Shown in pieces: positions 54,501 through 62,488 of a stretch of DNA of 64,000 nucleotides; within the stretch, counting starts at the first letter, position 1; each line of letters starts with the position of its first letter. The DNA is from B1 sp034439755. Lineage in GTDB: Bacteria; Bacteroidota; Bacteroidia; UKL13-3. The stretch spans positions 6,691 to 70,690 of the forward strand of contig JAWXAZ010000036.1 in the NCBI GenBank assembly GCA_034439755.1. The letters run 5' to 3'. The notes beneath the pieces are model-generated. The model saw nothing but the letters and a program-made list of their open reading frames with translations, made no database searches and was not told the origin of the DNA. Made by a program: the position numbers and the translations under genes.

Positions 54501-54867
54501 GATCTGGACTAGACACTTCGAGTAATTGCAGGGCATTTAGCAACTTGTCGTTTACTTCAGAAAAGTGTTTTCCAATAATATCTGCCGCATCGGTTCTGCT
54601 TAATTGCTTGCCCATGCGGGCCAATTTAGCAACCGGAATTAGGATAAATTTATAGCACAAAACGGCGCTTAGAGTTAGCCAGAAAAAAAACAAAAATGCG
54701 CGAATGGTGCTGGTGTACCTGCCAAAATACTCGAGTAAAGTTACACCCAAAAAAGCCAGCACAAAAACACCTAAAAAGATAATGCTTCCTTTGAGTAACT
54801 GATTTTTATAATACTTTTTTACAAAAGCATCTAATTTTTGAACAAGCAAATGGTTTGAACCCATCAT
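51538..54867 (-). CDS. DUF4175 family membrane protein with long coiled coil
   Basis: The 1109-residue protein has two membrane spans near the N-terminus (LKGSIIFLGVFVLAFLGVTL, AFLFFFWLTLSAVLCYKFIL) and a third near residues 150-170. Beta-rich, probably Ig-like segments extend to about residue 500. A very long Lys/Glu/Gln coiled coil (about 500-830) with many L-K-E-L-x-K heptads comes next, then basic, Gln-rich sequence with a QQQQQQ run. This is the DUF4175 layout of Bacteroidota. The role is unknown. A scaffold in the cell envelope is plausible but inferred. The small membrane protein gene upstream ends three bases before this start. Confidence 0.88.
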   Translation of the reverse strand: MMGSNHLLVQKLDAFVKKYYKNQLLKGSIIFLGVFVLAFLGVTLLEYFGRYTSTIRAFLFFFWLTLSAVLCYKFILIPVAKLARMGKQLSRTDAADIIGKHFSEVNDKLLNALQLLEVSSPDQSLLLAAIEQKTQELSPVPFSAAIDYKGNIKYAKFALIPLLILAALLVFSPQLVSDGAQRVLQYNQVFKEPAPFEFVIENNNLSAEQYQDFTLQVKMLGKELPNEVFIHLLNQVYKLEKEDATHFVYHFRNVQETTPFYLEALGFEDAEKTLQVWWRPVMLGYSVSLDYPAYLQMKDEVIANPGDLSMPSGTIVKWQFTSKQTTEINLQFNLLNVKANSPDGVHYSYSRKFFLSDNYAIKLSNERVKKGDSLYFQIDVMPDAFPSIEMEAQIDSVSGKIYYFGGMGSDDHGLSKLSFNYRFLASDDKAKVSKGFVSTTIPIVSAKRIDIMHTFSLYDINFVSGDEIEYYFELWDNDGVHGAKSSKSKPLAVKAPTKNEIKEQTQADSKALQQKMEEALKESKELKKDLNEIQKKLKSQQPLTFEEKKKLEQLNKRQKDLAQKMEELQKDFKQKNQKEQAFKEEEERIMEKQQELQKMYEELMTDEMKKLMKQMEELMKQQNKDQIKKELEKMDLNNKDVEKELDRMLEMYKQLEVEKKMDEAMKDLKDLAKKQAELSKDTEQKNKSNEELKQKQDELNKEFKDLQKDLKDLQEQNKDLENPKDLADTKEEEKKIEEKMQQSGEQLKNGNNKKSSKEQKEASEEMEKMQEKMQEKAEKEEEEQEEVNEQALREILENLIQLSKDQEKLMEQMKSINGYNPQFVQLAQEQKTLKDNARMVEDSLQALSKRVPEIKSFVNRELTKMNSNLNQASNSFSTRDNGQIRVQQQYAMSHMNNLGVMLSDALQQMQQQQQQKKDAKSKGKGKPSKKPGKGSKPSMGQLKKMQEEMNKQLKDGMNKSGSGEKSKPGSEQFARMAAQQMAIRQQMQKMMSQMDALEKEKMGGGKQLGDLQKLMEETEKELVNKRLTQETLMRQEEILTRLLEHEKAERKQEEEQKREANQGKELSKPNPQYLEKFKRNNQRNTELLQSVPIEMKPYYKQKAKEYLEK

Positions 54868-54869
54868 GG

Positions 54870-55055
54870 TTAAAAGTTATCCTTCAATTTAAAATATATA
54901 TCGTCTATTGGCCCATTAAACGTACGAAATATATCAATCTTATACTCATGTTTTAATTCCATTACAAACAGAACAAAAAACAAAAAGAGCACAGAAAGGT
55001 AAAAAACTATCTTTAGCCTATACAACCAATGCTGCAAATTCTCCTTGTTGAACAT
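54870..55055 (-). CDS. Small single-span membrane protein upstream of DUF4175
   Basis: The 61-residue protein starts MFNKENLQHWLYRLKIVFYL, has one span (VFYLSVLFLFFVLFVME) and a short tail (FNGPIDDIYFKLKDNF). The ATG at 55055 is chosen; the frame is open to 55112. It ends two bases before the DUF4175 ATG, so the two are certainly cotranscribed if both are real. Family not recognised. Confidence 0.6.
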   Translation of the reverse strand: MFNKENLQHWLYRLKIVFYLSVLFLFFVLFVMELKHEYKIDIFRTFNGPIDDIYFKLKDNF

Positions 55056-55208
55056 GTTACAATTATAAGGGAAAAGGCCAAAATTTACCGCTAAAATTAA
55101 AGATAATATCATTACTTAAATTAAATTAGCACAAAGTACAATTTGATTTAAGTTTGGCAAATGCCGAACAACAAGAGGTAAAAGTAACGGTTTAAACCAA
55201 AGACCTAG

Positions 55209-55314
55209 CGCCCGCAACTGATACGGGCGAGTTCATTGCTGCGTCAATTATACCGATTAAACAACATAAATAGTCCAATTTCGACAAATATCGCCTTGTA
55301 CTATTTATGTTGTT
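55209..55314. other. Two strong inverted repeats in a gene-less spacer
   Basis: CGCCCG (55209-55214) faces CGGGCG (55224-55229) over nine bases. Further on AACAACATAAATAGT (55260-55274) faces its exact complement ACTATTTATGTTGTT (55300-55314) over 25 bases. No T run follows the second, so it is not a simple terminator. The spacer 55056-55360 has no gene otherwise. The pair lies between a live gene and a dead KilA-N gene and may be a trace of a mobile element. Confidence 0.6.
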
Positions 55315-55360
55315 ATCTCGGCATTTACCTCAGTAAAATTAGCCAATAGCTTTGGGTTAT

Positions 55361-56148
55361 TTAATAATTACAATTGGTATTATACGCCGTTAGCTTTATT
55401 TTTCGGAATAAAATCAATAACTGCCCATTAGGTCTGTTTTCTGTAGTTATATATTTCAGCCTTTTTAATCCCGCATGTTGCAGAAGCGATTTCATTTGGG
55501 TAATGGCTACCTTGTTAAGTTGAATTAACCTTTCAGATTGTTTCAATCCTTGATGAATGAGCACAGAATTGATGCTTTCCATATTTGATGATATGACCAA
55601 TTGCTCTATATTTGCTGTATCTCTTAAGTTTCCTTCGGCATTTGGGTTGGCAATGCGCCATTGTTTTGAGGTTACACCAAATAGCGCCATATTAAGCATA
55701 TCAACTTCATCTGCATACACGAAATTTATTTTCTCTTTTGATAATGTTATTGGTATAAGTTTTTCCTTAATGGCATCGGTAAGAATGTGGTAATTAACTT
55801 TTGTTAAAGTTAGGCAAAGGTTCCACCATATCTACCTCATTTTGAAATAATTCCTTTCGCATGGGCAGTTTCAATCCATTTTTTAGGCGTCATTACAAAG
55901 CTGTTTAATCCGGCTTGTTTTCTAAACCCCTCGAATTCGATGGGTTAGAAATCTGGGTTATACATGAGCTCCCAAAAGCGTAATAATTCTATGGTATTTC
56001 TATTTCGAAACCAGTTTTGAATAATGGTATCCATATTGGAGGAATCCTTATAACGGGCAATATCTGTTAACGAAATAAAATCTGTTTGATCTCCTTGAAA
56101 AAGATTAATCTCGGCTCCTTGTGCATAAATGGCTTTGTTCTTAGGCAT
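55361..56148 (-). pseudogene. KilA-N domain protein, broken by stops and a deletion
   Basis: The 5' part (ATG 56148) encodes TDFISLTDIARYKDSSNMDT and IIQNWFRNRNTIELLRFWEL, the KilA-N DNA-binding domain, and stops at YNPDF (55948). In the next 100 bases the family sequence continues past that stop (IEFEGFRKQAGLNSF, TPKKWIETAHAKGIISK, stop, GRYGGTFA) and then jumps, with loss of about 70-80 codons. The C-terminal part resumes near 55800 (VYADEVDMLNMALFGVTSKQ, NIEQLVISSNMESINSVLIH). At least two nonsense changes and one deletion make it dead. KilA-N proteins are typical of phages and mobile islands. Confidence 0.85.
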
Positions 56149-56207
56149 AACCTAGTTGTTTTAAAAAGTTTAAAATTCTTTGGTTTTAACCATGCTAATA
56201 TTTGCAT

Positions 56208-56264
56208 TTTAAACCCCTCGAATTCGATGGGGATAAAATCATAAGTTATATAGCTATAATTCAA
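56208..56264 (-). pseudogene. Fragment of a second KilA-N gene copy
   Basis: The 22 bases at 56210-56231 are identical to 55923-55944 inside the neighbouring pseudogene. On the minus strand they code the same I-P-I-E-F-E-G-F-K-M-Q as the conserved KilA-N segment. It lies upstream of, not within, the other copy. It is therefore a remnant of a second copy or of a tandem duplication. Confidence 0.5.
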
Positions 56265-56297
56265 ACTTTAAGGGCAAATCTAATCCTACTTCCTTCA

Positions 56298-57893
56298 TTA
56301 ATTTCGAACAAAGCTAAAGCTATCTCCGTTGAACAAGCCGCGGTTGCTTAATTTTAGGTGGGGAATAACCAATAAAGCCATAAAGGACAAACTCATAAAT
56401 GGAGCTTGCAAAGTGGCGCCCAGTATGCCTTTGCTAAAGGCATCGACTTGCTTATACAATTCTGCTACTTCCCATGCTTCGCCATCGCTCATTAAGCCGG
56501 CAAGGGGCAAGGGCAATACCTTTTCTTGGGAGGCATTGCAGGCTACCAAAGCGCCTCTGTGTGCAATTACGGCATTGATGGCTTTACATAAATCTGCATC
56601 GCTGGTGCCTACCGCAATAATATTATGGCTATCGTGGGCAACGGAACCTGCAATGGCGCCTTGGGTCAGACCAAAATTCTTGATATATGCAATGGCAGGG
56701 GCTTCTGTTTGATACCGGTTATAGACAACCAATTTTAGGCAATCGTATTCTGGTGTGCATTCGCTGGCGGGTACTTCTAACCTATGGGTTATCAATTGCC
56801 CTTCTAAGCAAACAATAACGGGCTCTGGATTGGCGGGCTTAAATGCGAGTTGCGTTACCGATAATGGCTGCGCAACAAATTGGTTCAGACAGTGAATGGG
56901 AACGCCTTTAAACAGGCAAACGCCCTTCTCTGCAAGCAATTCCCCGGCCACATAGGTTTGCAATACTTTTACTTCTTGCCAATTGTTTACCACAATAAAA
57001 TCTGCTGTATCGCCCACACGAAGGATTCCTTGCCGCATGCCATAATGCTGCCACGGGTTGATACAGGCCACTTGCAAGACCTTAAACAAATTATTGCCCA
57101 AGGCCAGGGCGCGCGCCACCAATTGGTTTATGTGACCCAACAACAAAGAATCTGGGTGCTTGTCGTCTGAGCAAAACATGAGCTGCTCATAATGCGTATC
57201 TAAAAGCGGAATGAGGGTATCAAAATTTCTGGCTGCGCTACCTTCCCTAATTAAAATTTTCATGCCCAAGGCCAATTTCTCTTGGGCCTCTTGCAAGGTA
57301 AAACATTCGTGGTCGGTGCTAATGCCAGCATCCACATATTTCTTTAGCTGTACCCCTGTTAAACCCGGCGCATGTCCGTCTACCGGCTTGTTTATTCGAT
57401 GGGCTGCTTTAATTTTTTTATGCACCTCTTCATCATCGAAAATAACCCCTGGAAAATTCATCATTTCTGTGAGGTAATAAATATCTTCACTTTGCAAAAG
57501 GGCATCTACTTGCTGGGCATCAAGGCTTGCACCTGCTGTTTCAAAGTGGGTAGCTGGCACACAAGAAGGCGCGCCAAAGTGAAAATAAAACGGCGCTTGT
57601 TTGCCATTTTCTATCATATAATTTACGCCTTCAATTCCCAATACATTGGCAATTTCGTGGGGGTCGCTAATGGTGGCTATGGTGCCATGGGTAAGCGCCA
57701 TACGGGCAAACTCAGAAGGTGCCAACAAAGAGCTTTCTATGTGCACGTGGGCATCTACAAATCCTGGCAAAATAAAGTGAGGCGGCGCTTCTTCTAGCTC
57801 GGTAATGCTGGCAATTTTACCATCGGTAATCACCACACATGCCGCATAAATTCTTTGTCCAAGAATATCAATAACCTGTCCGCAAACTTCCAT
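56298..57893 (-). CDS. ade: Adenine deaminase (Ade type)
   Basis: The 531-residue amidohydrolase turns adenine into hypoxanthine and ammonia. Marks are LPGFVDAHVHIESSLLAPSE with the metal histidines, THGTIATISDPHEIANVLGI, YLTEMMNFPGVIFDDEE and the C-terminal Ade domain (SVAHDSHNIIAVGTSDADL). An open frame continues to 57965, but the ATG at 57893 (MEVCGQVIDILGQR) is the family start and lies two bases after the cytidine deaminase stop. Together with that gene it forms a base/nucleoside salvage pair. Confidence 0.92.
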   Translation of the reverse strand: MEVCGQVIDILGQRIYAACVVITDGKIASITELEEAPPHFILPGFVDAHVHIESSLLAPSEFARMALTHGTIATISDPHEIANVLGIEGVNYMIENGKQAPFYFHFGAPSCVPATHFETAGASLDAQQVDALLQSEDIYYLTEMMNFPGVIFDDEEVHKKIKAAHRINKPVDGHAPGLTGVQLKKYVDAGISTDHECFTLQEAQEKLALGMKILIREGSAARNFDTLIPLLDTHYEQLMFCSDDKHPDSLLLGHINQLVARALALGNNLFKVLQVACINPWQHYGMRQGILRVGDTADFIVVNNWQEVKVLQTYVAGELLAEKGVCLFKGVPIHCLNQFVAQPLSVTQLAFKPANPEPVIVCLEGQLITHRLEVPASECTPEYDCLKLVVYNRYQTEAPAIAYIKNFGLTQGAIAGSVAHDSHNIIAVGTSDADLCKAINAVIAHRGALVACNASQEKVLPLPLAGLMSDGEAWEVAELYKQVDAFSKGILGATLQAPFMSLSFMALLVIPHLKLSNRGLFNGDSFSFVRN

Positions 57894-57895
57894 TT

Positions 57896-58387
57896 TTAAC
57901 GCTTTAATTCGGCCACATAAAACTGAAAAGGCAAGAATGTTTTGGTGCCATTTTCGGCCAACCAAACCGGACCATCTTCTACTTGCAGCAAAGTTCTAAT
58001 GGGCGATTTTTGTTGCATTTCATATTCGCTTAAACTTTGCAAGCAGGCACCGCAACTCATGATAGGAATATTTAAATCATAATCTTTTGCTTTGGCCGTA
58101 ATGGCCATATTTAAAATGCGTACGCCGGGGTAATTGGCACCCGCATAAAAGATGGCCACGCGCTCTGCGCACAAACCACTGGGATAGGCCATGTTTTCTT
58201 GGTTGCTTCCTTTAACTAAAACGCCATTCTCCAACATCAAAGCACAGCCTACTAAAAACCTCGAATAAGGCGCATAAGCCTTCTCCATCGCCTGCCTGGC
58301 TTCTGCCAATAAAGCTTGGTCTACATCAGATAACTCTGAGGCCAATTCGTATTCTATTACTTCACTTTCCCTTTTTACAATTCTCAT
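57896..58387 (-). CDS. cdd: Cytidine deaminase
   Basis: The 163-residue zinc enzyme has the first motif in GLCAERVAIFYAG (the C-A-E of the tetrameric class) and the second in IMSCGACLQSLSEYE, where the usual P-C-x-x-C is S-C-x-x-C. NQENMAYPSG precedes. It deaminates cytidine or deoxycytidine to uridine. Two bases separate its stop from the adenine deaminase start. Confidence 0.9.
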   Translation of the reverse strand: MRIVKRESEVIEYELASELSDVDQALLAEARQAMEKAYAPYSRFLVGCALMLENGVLVKGSNQENMAYPSGLCAERVAIFYAGANYPGVRILNMAITAKAKDYDLNIPIMSCGACLQSLSEYEMQQKSPIRTLLQVEDGPVWLAENGTKTFLPFQFYVAELKR

Positions 58388-58830
58388 AATTCAATGTTAG
58401 GTAAAAATACAAGGAAGTCAAAGCACGGTCTGAACCAAATTGAAATAAAGTGCTTTTCTGCTCATTTATTTTTATGGAATATTTCTGTGAGAAAGATTAC
58501 CAATTTCTAGATCATAATAATAAATGGTTTTTAAATTATAAAATGAGTCGGGTTGAATATTTAAATTGCCTCAGTTTAAGTATGTATTTACCAAGTATAA
58601 CCCATGAAAAGAGCATTGGTAGAGCTAGTTACATTCAATCCTAAAATAAAGGAATCATTATACCCATTTCAAAAGATTACAACAATAATAATGCGTTGAT
58701 TTTATTTGCAAAAAGAATTATATTGCCTTATAAAAAACCCTTATTGAAACGGCACAATCACCAATGTAATGAGACGATGGAAGGGCATGCAACTTTCGGC
58801 TTTAACTATATTACAGATATGGGGTATTTA
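58388..58830. other. Gene-less AT-rich spacer
   Basis: No supportable gene on either strand. A 56-codon frame from an ATG at 58474 exists but shows no family features. A copy of the dispersed motif (CGGTCTGAACCAAAT) lies at 58426. An open frame continues from 58696 into the next gene, but its first 45 codons lack signal-peptide character. Confidence 0.4.
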
Positions 58831-60018
58831 ATGCGTGTCCTCTTATATTTAACTAAAAATTTGAAAAAATATATTTTACTTTTCTTTGTAAGTTTATTGC
58901 AAGTTTGCAATAATTATGCAGTTTGTCAAAATGATATACGTTTGAGTCTTGGCCTTGACTCAAGCGTATATCATAATGGTACCGTTTTTTTTTATGCAGA
59001 TAATTGTTTGTTATACAGTGATTTTGAATGGCATAAATTCTATGATGTTAAATTGCATAATAATTTACCTTTATTAAGCGAACTCTTTTTTAAAGATAAA
59101 AATGGAGATACAGCCATCTATAGCGGTTACCTATTTTTATTTAATAATTTCTATTATATAATTAATGAAGAATCTTTATGGAAGTTTACCACACAAGGTA
59201 ACCTTGTTTCTAAAAAAGACGCCCGTTTAAAGGCATTAGGAATTAGATATTTTCCTAAAGTTAGAAGTTCGGCATTTAAAGTAGAAATATTAGATTCCGC
59301 AACAATTGTCTTTCCAGTTGGATTTATTCATTCATTTGATGTCGAGAAGAATTTAAAGAAATATAAAAGTGCAAAAGCCTTAAGAGTGTTTAATGTTGAA
59401 AATTCTAAATCATTTTTATTAGGAAATTATGATTCATTATTTTCAAAATTTTACTATCCCAATTTAAATACAAATCGATTCCAAATTGTCAATGGGAAAA
59501 TTTATACTTTTAAATATTTTGAGAGTATAATAGATGAGTGGGAACAAAATGGGAATTTATTTATTAAATCTAATTCTATAAAAGTTTCGTATAAACCTGT
59601 GCTTCCGCCAACTAATAACAATGATAAATCAATAAATGATCTTGTTGGTGCTGTGAAATTTAATCGCCAAATAATTGAATCTTCTAACCTAAATGATTTC
59701 TTTTTAACACCTGACAGATTGTTTTTGATTCAATCTCCTCCGCAAAAAGACACTTGTTTGTTTGGTGAAGTTCTTGAAAAACCAAAAGGTTTATGTGGCT
59801 TTACCAGTCCGCAACAAAGAAACCAATGGATTCAGCTATTTCATAAAACCGTTGTATTAACAGAATTTGATTTATTTGGCAATTTTATAACTGAAAGTAT
59901 TCTAAATATTTTAAACAATTCTGAGGTAAAATTAGTTAATGAAGGCTACTTTGTTGTAATGAATAGATATTCACAATTAGGGAATCCTGAAATATTAAAA
60001 ATATTTATTAGTAAGTAA
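58831..60018 (+). CDS. Secreted protein of unknown family, unusually AT-rich
   Basis: From the ATG at 58831 the 395-residue product has a signal-type leader (YILLFFVSLLQVCNNYAVCQ). A beta-rich body full of Phe, Tyr, Asn and Lys follows (FYADNCLLYSDFEWHKFYDV, LFLFNNFYYIINEESLWKFT). The alternation suggests a propeller or barrel-like secreted fold, but no family is recognised. The gene is visibly poorer in G+C than neighbours such as guaB and cdd. It lies next to a degraded DUF4160/XRE module, which suggests acquisition by transfer. Confidence 0.65.
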   Translation: MRVLLYLTKNLKKYILLFFVSLLQVCNNYAVCQNDIRLSLGLDSSVYHNGTVFFYADNCLLYSDFEWHKFYDVKLHNNLPLLSELFFKDKNGDTAIYSGYLFLFNNFYYIINEESLWKFTTQGNLVSKKDARLKALGIRYFPKVRSSAFKVEILDSATIVFPVGFIHSFDVEKNLKKYKSAKALRVFNVENSKSFLLGNYDSLFSKFYYPNLNTNRFQIVNGKIYTFKYFESIIDEWEQNGNLFIKSNSIKVSYKPVLPPTNNNDKSINDLVGAVKFNRQIIESSNLNDFFLTPDRLFLIQSPPQKDTCLFGEVLEKPKGLCGFTSPQQRNQWIQLFHKTVVLTEFDLFGNFITESILNILNNSEVKLVNEGYFVVMNRYSQLGNPEILKIFISK

Positions 60019-60049
60019 TTTTTGCAGACTTTTGAATGCCAAATGTATT

Positions 60050-60435
60050 TCAAAGTATCCATGCGTAATAACCCAGCCATCCAAGATTCTTGTGGGTGCT
60101 TTTGGCTTGTGGAAAGTTACGAAACGAATACAATAGAATATGCCACCGTACGCTTTTGAATATTGGGTTTATAGAACCAATCCTTGAAATGTAAGTCCTT
60201 ATAGTTCCTCTTAAATATGCCACTTCATTTTGTGTAAGTTCTTCTTTAATTCTCAAAGATTTTAGCATGTCTCCTATCTGTATTTCCTCTCTTTCAAAAT
60301 CTGGTTCACGCGCTTAAAACAATATAACTGCTCCAATTTGATATGGTAGTCTCAATGTCTTTTCTTTTATTTTAACAACTGTCTTCGCATTGTTCCATGA
60401 AAGCGTGTCGTTATTTAATTTCAATGCCTCAGTCT
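60050..60435 (-). pseudogene. XRE-type (HTH) antitoxin-like gene, degraded
   Basis: On the minus strand a continuous frame reads KLNNDTLSWNNAKTVVKIKE, KTLRLPYQIGAVILF, a TAA, then AREPDFEREEIQIGDMLKSL and RIKEELTQNEVAYLRGTIRT-YISRI. L-T-Q-x-E-V-A followed by T-Y-I-S-R-I is the HTH of XRE antitoxins, which normally continue E-N-x-x-S-D-I. Here the match ends after I-S-R-I, and unrelated sequence follows to a stop at 60050. The in-frame TAA and the lost C-terminus make it dead. Confidence 0.7.
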
Positions 60436-60664
60436 AGGATTCAATACTTTAAAAATTGTCAAAGCTGTTTCTCTATTCTCTTCATTTCCAAGTCAACTTT
60501 CAATCTTCCTCATTTGAACATTAGGCATAGCCCCACCTAGCAACTGTTTTCCCGTTTTAATATTGAGCCTAATCTCATATTCATTTTACATTGCGTGTAT
60601 ATAGAGGAGGGTTATGATCCCCATTATTAATATCTATTCCAATAATTGAGTCTACAGTTGGCAT
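60436..60664 (-). pseudogene. DUF4160-like gene, degraded
   Basis: From the ATG at 60664 the minus strand reads MPTVDSIIGIDINNGDHNPP-LYTRNVK and stops. After a frame change YEYEIRLNIKTGKQLLGGAM-PNVQMRKIES follows with further stops. The M-P-T-V start, the G-D-H-N-P-P motif and the final G-x-x-P-x-x-Q-x-R-K segment are those of DUF4160 proteins, usually encoded beside an XRE or DUF2442 gene. The pair with the XRE relic downstream fits that. The gene is dead. Confidence 0.6.
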
Positions 60665-60853
60665 CTAGAATATTCTTTTAAAAATTATTATAAATCAAAG
60701 GCATCTAATTAGATACGTTTTTGCAAAAAATTATAACCTTTTTTTTTTCAAGAAGAATTCTCCCTACATCGCAAAACAACCTTCCCCAATCAAGAAAATA
60801 ATAAAAAATTTTGGTTCCAACCAAAGCATAGTAGCTCGTATTATTTTAAGGGT

Positions 60854-60885
60854 TTGTTATTCTGCCCCAGCTACCCTATCTTTGC
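60854..60885 (+). promoter_or_regulatory. Consensus Bacteroidota promoter of guaB
   Basis: TTTG at 60854-60857, a 20-base spacer and TATCTTTG at 60878-60885: both elements match TTTG and TAnnTTTG exactly. Transcription should begin near 60891, about 23 bases before the ATG at 60914. This excludes the upstream in-frame start at 60854. Confidence 0.8.
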
Positions 60886-60913
60886 ACGGCAAATAACAAA
60901 AGGTATATTTGCC

Positions 60914-62389
60914 ATGTTTCAAGACAATCAAAAATTCTTCGGTGAAGGTTTAACATACGACGACGTATTGCTTTTACCAGCCTACTCAGAAGTACTTCCA
61001 CGCGAAGTAATAACAGCCACGCAATTATCCAGAAATATACGCATCAACATTCCCATGTTGTCTGCCGCTATGGATACCGTTACGGAATCTAAATTGGCCA
61101 TTGCACTTGCCCAGCAAGGTGGCGTGGGTATTCTCCATAAAAACATGAGCATCGATCGCCAAGCAGAAGAGGTGCGTAAGGTTAAGCGCAGCGAGAGTGG
61201 CATGATCATAGACCCTCTTACCTTGCACGATGGTGCCACGTTAAAGGATGCGCATAAAATTATGAGTGAGCACAAAATTGGTGGCATTCCCATTGTAAAC
61301 GATAACGGTAAATTGGTGGGCATTTTAACCAACCGCGACTTGCGTTTCGAAAAGGATATGAGCAAGCCGGTAACCCAAATTATGACCAAAGACCGACTCA
61401 TTACCGCGCCAGAGGGAACTAATTTGGTTCAGGCCGAAAGTATTTTGCAAGAATACAAAATAGAAAAGCTACCGGTAATAGACAAAGAAGGCAAGTTATT
61501 GGGCTTAATAACTTACAAAGATATCCTTAAAATAAAGGACCATCCCATGGCTTGCAAAGACAAACATGGCAGGCTTATAGTAGGTGCTGCCGTTGGTGTT
61601 GCAGCAGAAACGGAAGGTAGAATTTCGGCGCTCGTTAAAGCTGGAGTTGACTTGGTTATTATTGACACCGCACATGGCCATTCGCGTGGGGTTATGAATG
61701 AGGTAAAACGCCTTCGTGCCGCCTTTACCCATATTGATATTGTGGCAGGTAATATTGCCACCGGTGATGCCGCAAGAGCCTTGGTAGACTTAGGTGTTGA
61801 TGCCGTAAAAGTAGGTGTTGGTCCTGGCTCTATTTGTACCACACGCATCATAGCCGGCATTGGCGTACCTCAATTAACCGCCGTTTACGAAGCAGCCAAA
61901 GCCATTAAAGGCAGCGGTGTACCTGTAATTGCAGATGGTGGCATAAGGTATAGCGGCGACTTAGTAAAAGCCCTAGCAGCAGGTGCCAGCAGCGTAATGA
62001 GCGGCTCCATCTTTGCAGGCGTAGAGGAAAGTCCGGGCGAAACCATCATTTACGAAGGACGTAAGTTTAAATCTTACCGCGGCATGGGTTCCATTGAGGC
62101 CATGAAAGAAGGCAGCAAAGACCGCTATTTCCAAGATGCAGAAGACGAAATTGCCAAATTAGTGCCAGAAGGAATTGTGGGCATTGTGCCCTTTAAAGGC
62201 TTATTAAAAGAAGTAGTTTACCAATTTGTTGGCGGCCTAAGAGCTGGAATGGGATATTGCGGAGCCCGCACCGTGGAAGACTTACAAGCCAATGGCAAGT
62301 TTATCAAAATCACCGCAGCAGGCGCCAAAGAAAGTCATGCACACGATATTACCATCACCAAAGAAGCACCAAATTATAGCCGCAATTAA
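60914..62389 (+). CDS. guaB: IMP dehydrogenase
   Basis: The 491-residue enzyme commits IMP to guanine nucleotide synthesis. It starts MFQDNQKFFGEGLTYDDVLL. Two CBS domains sit at about 95-210 (MSEHKIGGIPIVNDNGKLVG, LQEYKIEKLPVIDKEGKLLG). The catalytic cysteine is C308 in GVGPGSICTTRIIAGIGVPQ, and the flap is YRGMGSIEAMKEG. The start is fixed by a consensus promoter at 60854-60885. The gene contains a copy of the dispersed motif (61424). Confidence 0.97.
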   Translation: MFQDNQKFFGEGLTYDDVLLLPAYSEVLPREVITATQLSRNIRINIPMLSAAMDTVTESKLAIALAQQGGVGILHKNMSIDRQAEEVRKVKRSESGMIIDPLTLHDGATLKDAHKIMSEHKIGGIPIVNDNGKLVGILTNRDLRFEKDMSKPVTQIMTKDRLITAPEGTNLVQAESILQEYKIEKLPVIDKEGKLLGLITYKDILKIKDHPMACKDKHGRLIVGAAVGVAAETEGRISALVKAGVDLVIIDTAHGHSRGVMNEVKRLRAAFTHIDIVAGNIATGDAARALVDLGVDAVKVGVGPGSICTTRIIAGIGVPQLTAVYEAAKAIKGSGVPVIADGGIRYSGDLVKALAAGASSVMSGSIFAGVEESPGETIIYEGRKFKSYRGMGSIEAMKEGSKDRYFQDAEDEIAKLVPEGIVGIVPFKGLLKEVVYQFVGGLRAGMGYCGARTVEDLQANGKFIKITAAGAKESHAHDITITKEAPNYSRN

Positions 62390-62488
62390 TAACCAAAAAA
62401 ATTGGTTGATCCATAAACAAAAAAACAAGGTTACCAGAAAATAGTTGATTATATAAAATGAAGTAAAACCCATAACCTTAGTCAAATT

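Noticed and set aside
58474..58644. 56-codon frame in the spacer after cdd
   Set aside because: AT-rich chance frame with no motif, leader or context.
62391..62407. Inverted repeat AACCAA-AAAAA-TTGGTT after guaB
   Set aside because: Only six weak pairs and no T run; not a convincing terminator.
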